Origin: Comamonadaceae bacterium G21597-S1
GTDB taxonomy: Bacteria > Pseudomonadota > Gammaproteobacteria > Burkholderiales > Burkholderiaceae_C
DNA length: 64,000 nt
Assembly (NCBI GenBank): GCA_027214345.1
Contig: JAPWHR010000011.1
Location: 124,001 to 188,000 of the forward strand
Direction of reading: 5' to 3'
Shown here: in pieces, positions 1-9,000 of the stretch
How positions within the stretch are numbered: the stretch's first letter is position 1
Layout of the letters: each line of letters begins with the position of its first letter
Notes under the pieces: generated by a model
Told to the model about the DNA's origin: nothing
Databases searched by the model: none
Seen by the model: only the letters and a program-made list of their open reading frames with translations
Made by a program: the position numbers and the translations under genes

Positions 1-3000
1 AGCCGCGCCGCCGCCGCCGCGCAGCCGCACGGTGTCCTGTGCACGCACCGCCACGTCCTGCGCGGCACCACGCCGGGTCTGGTTGACACGGGTGTTGTCG
101 CCGATGGCCGCCTGGGTATCGGATTTCACGACCTTGACGCCCACCGCACCGGCCACGCCGACTCCACCACCGGCGCCGCTGACCGTCGCGCTCAGGATGT
201 CCTCGTTCGACGTGGCGGCGATGTCCAACGTTCCCGCCACGTCCAGGCTCGCCGCCTGCAGCGCCGAACCCGCGCCCAGCACGAGTGCGTGCGTGGTGTT
301 GGCCACGACGCCCACGGAGAAGGCCCCGCTGACCCCGGCAATGCCGCCCGCACCACTGACGGTGAACAGGTTCATCGACGTGTCCTGGTTCGCATGCAGC
401 GCCATGTTGCCGGTCGCGTCGATCTGCGCGCCAGCGGCAATCGTGGCCAGCGTCTGGTTCGCCACCACGGCCACGCTGGCCGCGGCACCCACGCCGGCCG
501 CGCCGGCGACAGACAGGTTCACACCGATCGCGTAGATGTCCTCGCTCGAGGTCGCCTGCACCGCCAGCTGGTTGGCGTTGACCTCGGCGCGGCCGATGCC
601 GGCCTGCGTGTTCTTGGCCACGACCACGGTGTTGCCCGATCCGCTGACCGCCGCCGCACCGGCGCCGGACACGGTACCCACCGTCTGCACGACCAGCGTA
701 TGGTCGGCCGCACGCAGCCGCACCGACTGGTCGGCGCCGGCGCTGCCGCCGACGTTGATCCTGGCACCATCGCCGATCGACGCCAGCGTCTCGGACACCA
801 GCACGTTGGCGGTCGCCGCACCTGTGACGGCGGCTGCGCCGGCACCCGCGACGCCCAACGCGGCGGAAACCACCTTTTCATTGCCGATCGCCGTCACCGA
901 CAGTCCACGCACGCCGGTGTCCATGCCCTTGCTGCCGATGCCACCGCCGGCCGACGCCGGGACCGGCGTGCCCTGTCCGGCGACCGCGCCGCTGGACGGG
1001 TCCACGCCGCTGCTGGTGTCGCTGCCGGCGGAGATGTCGAACGACACGCCGTTGCCGACGTCACCTTCGGGCGTGCCGTCGTTGTCGATGTCGATCGCGC
1101 CACTCTTGCCATCGGCCACTGGCGGCAGCGCCGTGGCGGCGCCCACGGCACCGTTGTAGACGGACACGCCGGCCGTGTTGCCACGCGCCCAGACGTCGGA
1201 GTTGTCCGCGACGTAGGCGCGCGTGGCATTGGCAATGGTGTTCACGCCCACATTGAAGCCCACACCCGCCGCGCCGGCGCCGTTGCCGACCGCCGAAACC
1301 GAGACGAGCAAGGTGTCGTCGGTGGCCGAGAGCCGGACGTTGCCGTTCGCGTGCACGGTGGCGCCGACCGGATTGGTATCGCCACGCGCCGCGCCGATGA
1401 AGGCCTCGGTCGTGTTGGCCACCACGTTGGCCGCCGCCACCGCACCGACCGCGGCAGCGCCGGCGCCGCGGATCGACACGCCACCGGAGACCACGTTCTC
1501 GCGCGAGGCGGCGTCGACCTCGACCGTGTCCTGCGCCGAGACCACCGCCCCTTCACCGATGTAGGCCTTGGTCCGCTTGGTCAGCACATTGGTGTCGAAC
1601 ACACCGCCGACCGAGGCCGCGCCGGCCCCGCCGCCTTGCGCGGCCACCGTCACCAGGTTCGACCCGCTGTCGGCAAACACACCGACCGACTGCTGCGCGC
1701 CCAGGAAGGCGGCATCCTGGTTGACCGCCGCCGCGCCGATGTAGGCCGATGTGTCCGAGGACACCACGTTGACCACCAGCGAGGCACTCACGTCGGCGAC
1801 ACCGGCGCCGCTGCCCGTGATGCCGACGTTGAACACGTTTTCCGAGGTGCTGGCGCGCACGTCGGTGCGCCGCATCGCGTCGACCTGCGCGCCGGACGCG
1901 ATGAAGGCCTCTGCCGCGTCGTGCAGCAGCACCACGCCGAACGAGCCCGCCACGCCGGCCGTGCCGCCTCCGGCACCCGCACCGGCCGCGACCACCGCGA
2001 CCGTGCCATCGCTGGCTTCGACGCGCACGTCGCGCCCGGCCTTTACCTTGGCGCCGACACCTACGAAGGCCTGGGTATTGCGCAACGGAATGACCGTGGC
2101 ATCGTCCGTGTGGGTGGCAATGCCCAGCTTGCTGGCGGCGCTGTCGAGCACACCCTTGGTCTCGACCGACTGGTCCGAGTTGCCCATCTGGTCGCCGACC
2201 GCCGACTTGGTCGTCTGCCCGTCCGAATAAGCCGTGGCGTCACCGCCGAGCAGGCCGCTCTTGGCCTCGCCGTCGAGCAGCGAGCCCACCGCGATCACCG
2301 ACACCGCGCCGGCGACGCCGGCGGCACCACCACCCGCACCGGCGATGGTCACGGAGTTGACGTATTTCTCGGACGACGCGTGCACCAGCACGTCCTGGCC
2401 CGCGGACACGTCGGCACCGCTGTCGATGTAGGCCGACGTGGTGTTCTTCGCAAAGGTGACGTCGAGCGTGGCGCCGACACCTGCCGCGCCGCCGCCGGCC
2501 CCGGCGCCGCCGGCGGACACCGTGATGACGCGGTCCGTCGCCTGCACGTCCACCTTTTGCGCCGCGTTCGCGAAGTTGGCGTCAGTGTTGACCCGGGCGT
2601 TGCGGCCGATGCCCGCCTCGGTGCTCGAGAGCACGACGCTGGCGGCGATGGTGCCCGCCACGCCCGCGGAGCCGCCGCCGGCACCCGCCACCGTGACCGT
2701 GTTCAGGTTCTCGACCGAGTCGGCATGCACGGACGTGGTGCCGCTCGCGTTGGTCACCGCATGGTTGCCGATCCTGGCGCGGGTCGTGCTGGCATTGACA
2801 CCGACCGCCAGTGACACACCCACGCCGGCCGAACCACCGCCGGCACCCGCACCGGTGAGCAGGTAGGATGACGAGAATTCGTTGGCGTCGAGCGACAGGT
2901 CGCCGTGCGAGACTTCGACACGGGCGCCGTCCTGCGCCGTGCTGGCGTCGTCGATCAGCGCCTGCGTGGTGTTCGCCACCGCAATGCCGGCGACCGAGCC

Positions 3001-6000
3001 GCCCACACCGGCGCTTCCGCCGCCGGCCGCACCGAAGGTTGCCGTCACGCTCACGTCGGACGAGGCCGCGTCCAGTTGCACCGCATCGCGCGAGCGCACG
3101 AGCGCCTGCCGGGCGATGCGCGCGGTCGTCGTCTTGGCGATGACGCCGAAGTTGCCGGCAGCCCCGACGCCAGCCGACCCGCCGCCGGCGCCGGCGCCGG
3201 CGGCGTCGATCATCAGCGTCTCGTCCACAGCCTTGATACGCACCTGTTGCCCCGCGCCCACCCCGACGTTGTTCTCGTTGATCCGCGCGCCCTGGCCAAT
3301 CACGGCCTCGGTACGCGTGGTGACCACGGCTGCCGACACGGTGGCCGCCACACCGGCGGTACCGCCACCGGCGCCACCGATCACCGTCGTAACCAGGTTC
3401 TCGCGGCTGTACGCGGTGACCGACAGGCCACGGGCGGTTTCGGTCTTCTTGCCCAGGAAGCTGTCGGGCCGTACCGTGACATCGGAGAACACCGTCTCGC
3501 CGGAGAACACCGTCATCGTGTCGCGGTTGCCGCGCGCATTCACCCGCGCGTTGTCGCCGATGCCGGCGACGGTGCTGCCGATCAGCGTGGCCACGCCCAG
3601 CGAACCGCCCACACCGGTGTTGCCGCCGCCGGCGCCGCCGCCGGATGCGACGACGGCGACGATGTCGTCCTGCGCGTCGACCATCACGTTGCCGTCCGAA
3701 TCCACGAAGGCGCCGTTGCCGATGCGCGCCTGCACGTCGTTCTTGCTGACGACGACGCCGACCGCGCCGCCGACACCGACCGACCCGCCGCCGCCGAAAC
3801 CCAGGGTGCCCGAGGCCAGGTTCTCGGTGGACCCGGCCAGGACGTCCACGCCGCGTGCGGCGTAGACCGTCGCGACGTCCAGGCCGTCCACATCGTCTGC
3901 GATATGCGCCTTCACCGTCTTGGCCAGCACCGTGGTGTCGGACGCCGCACCCACGCCGACCTTGCCAGCCCCGGCAACGCCGCCGCCGACGCCGACCACC
4001 AGCGTGTCGTCCTGCGCCGTGATCGCCACCTGCTGCGCGCTGGTCGGCGTGATCGGGGCCCAGAGCGTGTCGGCATTGAGCCTGGCTCCCTGTCCCACGC
4101 GCGCCTCGGTCTCGGACAGGATGACATTGAGCGACAGCGCGCCGGCCACGCCCACCTTGCCGCCGCCGGAGCCGGCCACCGTCACGCCGACCACGTTCTC
4201 GCTGGCACGGGCGTCCACGCGCATCGCCCCCCGGGCGTCCGCTTGCGCACCGTCGCCGATGGTGGCGCTGGTCGTGTTGGCCATGATGTTGGCCGCGATC
4301 GCCGCGCCTACGCCGACCTCCTTGGCTGCGCCGATGCCGCCCGACACCATCACCGCCGTGGTGTCGTTGCGCGCCGACACGGCCAGGTCACCCATCGACT
4401 GCACCGTCGCACCGGCATCGATCGCGGCCTGTGTCTTGTTCAGCGACACGACCACGCCCAGCACGCCGCCCACGCCGGCATTGCCGGCCGAGGCACCCGC
4501 GCTGACCGAGACGTTGGCGATGTCCTGGCGGGACTGCGCGTCGACGCGCACGTCGGCGTCGAGCGCCGTGGCCCGCACCACCGAGCCGGCGCCGATCGAC
4601 GCCGTGGTCTCGTCCAGGTTGATGATGTCGGAGTTGGAGATGCCGACGCCGACCTGCTTGGCGCCGGCGACCGCGCCGGAGAATGCGATCGCCTGCGTGT
4701 CGCTGCGGCTGGACACGTCCACCGCCATCGGGTCACCCGGAGCCCGCTGGCCGCTGGCCGTCACGGCGACGTTGCTGCCCAGCAACGCCCGCGTCGTGTT
4801 GCCGAATACGTTGACCGAGAAGGCGCCGGCGACGGCGACGTTGCCCTTGGCCGCGGCGCCGGCGATGGCCTCGGTGTAGTAGTTGTTGGAGCCCAGGTAG
4901 GTCGATGGGTCGAGCGCGTCGAAGTCCAGGTTCTTCGCGTCGCGGGTCACGAAGTCCACCGCGTCGTCGGCAGTAGGCGCCAGCAGGCGAACCCGGTTCT
5001 TGGTCGCGGCTACCGTCAACGAATCGGCAAATACACTGGTCGGCGCGTACAGGTCGTCGCCGTTCTCGTCGCGGCCAACGACAGCCGCATTGCCGTTGTA
5101 GGACAACACCACCGCGAACGAGGCGCCCACGCCGGCCTTGCTCTTGCCCCCGATCGACAGGGCGCCAGCGCGCGCCTGCGCCGAGACCTTGGACGTGTCG
5201 TCCGACGACACTGTGACATCGCCCACCGGCACGAGCGCCGAGCCCAGCGCGACACCTTCGCCAATCGCGGCCCGCGTCTGGTTGTAGTTGCCCACCACGG
5301 CCAGCGAACCAGCCACGGCCACCTCGCCACCACCGGCGCCCGAGACCGCCTCGGCGCTCATCGTCTTCTGGAAATCCGGCCCCCGGTTCTGCGTCGACGC
5401 GGCCGTGATGTCGACGTCGCGCGCCTGGGTCACCGTCGCGCCGGCGCCCAGGTTCGCCTGCGTCGCGTTGTAGGTGGCGGTCAGCGCAACCGCCGCGGCA
5501 ACACCCACGTCATCGGAGACCGCTTCGCCAGTGGCCAGCGTGCGGTAGTTGGTGTCGGTACCGGCGTGAATGGACAGGTCGCCGCTGCCGGCGCTGACGG
5601 TCTTGCCGGCGGCGATCTCGGCGCTGGCCTGGTTGTAGGCCACGCCGACGCCGATCGCGGCGGCAACGCTGACCTTCTTGCCCTGCTGGTTCTTGCTGCC
5701 AGAGGCCGACGGCTTGCCGGTGCCAGGCGTCTGGTCGGAGGTGTCCGGCGTCTGCGCCTGCGGCGTGGTGGTCGAGACACCGGATGCGGCGGAATTGGTG
5801 TTCTTCGCCGAATCGAGCTGACGCTGCTTCTGCTCGTCCACCGTGGTGCCGGACTCGGGGGTCTCGTTGCCGTTGGTGTCGGTCTTGGCCGCCTTGGCGC
5901 CCTTGGCCCCGGCCTTGGCCTCGGTGGTCAGCGAGCTTGCCGATTGTGCCGACAGGTCGATGCCGTCGACGGCGTCGAGGTTCCGCTCTACGCGTGCCTG

Positions 6001-9000
6001 CACGGTGTCGACGGCGACCGCGGCGGCCAGCGACGCGCCGACCGCCACGTCGCCCTCGGCCTGCCCGGTGGCGCGGGTCGTCACCACGCTGGTCTGGTCG
6101 GCGTGGCTGCTGTAGCCGCCCGACAGGTCCAGTGTCGCCGCGGCCTCGCCCAGGCGGGCGACCGTGGTGTTGACGCCGATCGATACCGCCACCACCGGCG
6201 TGATCGACACCTTGGCGCCAGCCGCGCCGCCCTCGACCGTGGTCGCCATGGCGTGGTCGGACCCGGCGTGCAGGCCCATGCCGCCCACGTGCACCAGTTG
6301 CGCCTTGTCCTGGACCTCGGCCAGCGTCGTATTGACGACCACGTTCAGGCCGATGGATGCGCCGACGCCGACCTTGGCATCTCCACCGCTGTTCTTGACG
6401 TCCGCCGCCGCCTGCACGGTACTGGTGGTCGCGTTGCGTGCCTCGACCAGCACCGCGCCACCGCGCGCGTCGACCTGGGCGCCCAGGCCGCTGGCGTCGG
6501 TGTCGCCCTGGATCGTCGCCAGGCTGGTGTTCACCGATGCATTGGCCGCCAGGGATCCGGCCACGCCGACGCTGGAGGCGCCGGCCCCGCTCTTGGCATC
6601 GGCACCCGAGTCGCTGGTCTGGCCGGTCATGCCGGCCGTGCTCACGGTGACGCCGGTGGCTGCCACGGTGCTGCCGTCCGCGATGGTGGCGGTCGTGGTG
6701 GCCACACCCGCATTCAGTGCCACTGCCGCGCCGACGCCGACCTTGGTGTTACCGCCGTCGACCTGGCTGCCATCCGCCTTGGCCGAACTGTCGGTCTCGT
6801 TCACGCTAGCGACGGTCAGTGCACCGACCCCGCCGTCGACGACGAGGCCCTTGCCGACCAGGGCTGTCGTGGTCGCGACGCCGACGTTCACGCCCACGGC
6901 GGCCGCCACGCTGACGCCGCCCGATTCGGTGCCGTCGGCGGACTTGGGCGCGGCCTTGCCGCCATCGAGCTTGCCGGCCACGTCGCTGCCCGAGCCGGCC
7001 GAGGACGTCGGCGCGGTGGACGCGGTCTTCTTGCCCGAGGCCCTGGCCGCGTCACCCTGCGATGCGACGGTGTCGTCCACGCTCTTGCCGCCACTGGCGG
7101 CTGGCGGCGACCCGTCATCCTCGGCCTTTTCGCCGCCAGCCACACTGGCGGTGGCACTGGTGCTGCTGCGGGCGGTGGACGTGGCCTGCACCGTCACGCC
7201 GTCCTGGGCTGTCAGGTCGCGCGCCAGTTCCGCCGTCACAGTGTCGGTCGCGTTCGTCAGCGCAATGGACACACCTACACCGACCTTGTCCCCCTGCGTC
7301 TGGCCAGTGGCCACGGTACTTGCGCTGGCCCGCTGCTCGGCCATGCTGCTGTAGGCGCCGGAGACAGACAGGCCGGTCGCCGACTGGCCCGCGCGCGCCA
7401 CCGTTGTGTTGACGGCCAGGGTCACGCCCACCAGCGGCGTCACGGCGACCTGGGCGCCGGCAGCACCGCCGGTGACCGCGGTCTCCTGGCCATGGTCTGC
7501 GGTCGCACGCAGGGTCAGATCATGTCCTTGCAACAGCACGGCCTTGTCCGCGATGTCCGCCACCGTGGTGTTGACGGCCACGTTGACCCCGATCGAGGCC
7601 CCCACGCCGACCTTGGCGCTACCACCGGTACCCGACACATCGGCGCCGGAAACCACCTTGTTGGTGCTCGCATTGCCGGCCTGCACCAGCACATCGCCGC
7701 TGCCGGCGTCCACCCTGGCCCCCTGGCCACTGGCGTTGCGGTCGCCCTCCAGCGCCGCCACCGTGGTATTGACGACGACGCTGGCAGCCAGCGCACCGGC
7801 GATGCCGACCTCGCCCGCACCGGCGCCGCTCCTGGCCTCGGCACCGTAGTCGCTGTGCGCGCCAGATGGGTTGACGGCCTGCACCACCACGCCCTGGGCC
7901 TGCACCTGCGCGTCGTCGCCGATCAGCGCCTGATTCGTCGAGACGCCGGTATTGAGCGCCACGGCCGCACCGACCCCGACCGACGTGCTGCCGGCGTCGA
8001 CCTGGCTGCCATCGGCCTGGGCCCGGGCGTCCGTGTCGTTGCTGCTGGACACCGTGAGCGCGCCCTGGCTATGCACGCTGCGCCCGCTGCCGACCCGCGC
8101 ACCGGTGGTGGCTACCGCGGCATTCACGCCCACGGCAGCAGCCACGCTGACGCCGCCACCGCCCTGCGAGTTGTCCTGCGTCGTCGGTGCCTGTGGCGTA
8201 TCGTCGAGGTCGTCGCCCACACCCGTCTCGGAACGGGTGCCGGCAACCGTCTTCTTGCCGGTCGTGGTGGCCGAGCTCCGCCGGGCCAGCAGCTTGTCGT
8301 CGACCGAGCCGCCGGCACCGCCGCTGGCGGGTGGTGCACTGCCATCATCCTGCGCCTTTTCACCCCCTTGCACGCTGGCCGTTGCACCGGCGCTGCTGTT
8401 GGCGGTCGATACCGCGACGACGTCGACGGCGCCTGCCGCGTCCAGGTCGCGGTCGAGCACCGCGAGCACGGTGTCGGTAGCCGTCGTCAATGCGATCGAC
8501 GCCCCGACCGCCACGTTGTTGCCTTCGGTCTGGCCAGTGGCGGTCGACTGTGCGCTGCCGGCATGGCGTGCGGCACTATAGTAAGAACCGGCCAGGGTGA
8601 CGACGTCGCCCGGGTCGAAGGTCGCCGTTGTCGTACCGACCGTCACTGTGACCGCAGCCACCGGCGTCACGCCTACTCGGGCACCGGCAGCGCCGCCGGT
8701 CACGGTATTGCCGACCACATGCGCGGCGTCAGCGAGCAGGTCGAGATCGCGTGCGCCGCCCACGCGCGCACCCGTGCCGATGCCGGCGTGCGTGGTGTTG
8801 ACCGCGATATTGGTGCCAACGGATGGGCCTACGCCGACCGCTGCCGGGCTGCCGCCGCCGGACGCCTGCACGCTGGCACCGACGATGGTCGTGCTCTCGG
8901 ATACATTGGCCGCCTCGACGCGGAGATCGCCGCCCCCGACAAGGACGGCGGCCCCGACACCACCACCATCCGTGTCGCCGTCGATCGACGCGACCGTGGT

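Noticed and set aside
289-2814. An 841-codon plus-strand frame
   Set aside because: Same reason: antisense of adhesin repeats, His/Arg/Gly-rich and without a ribosome site.
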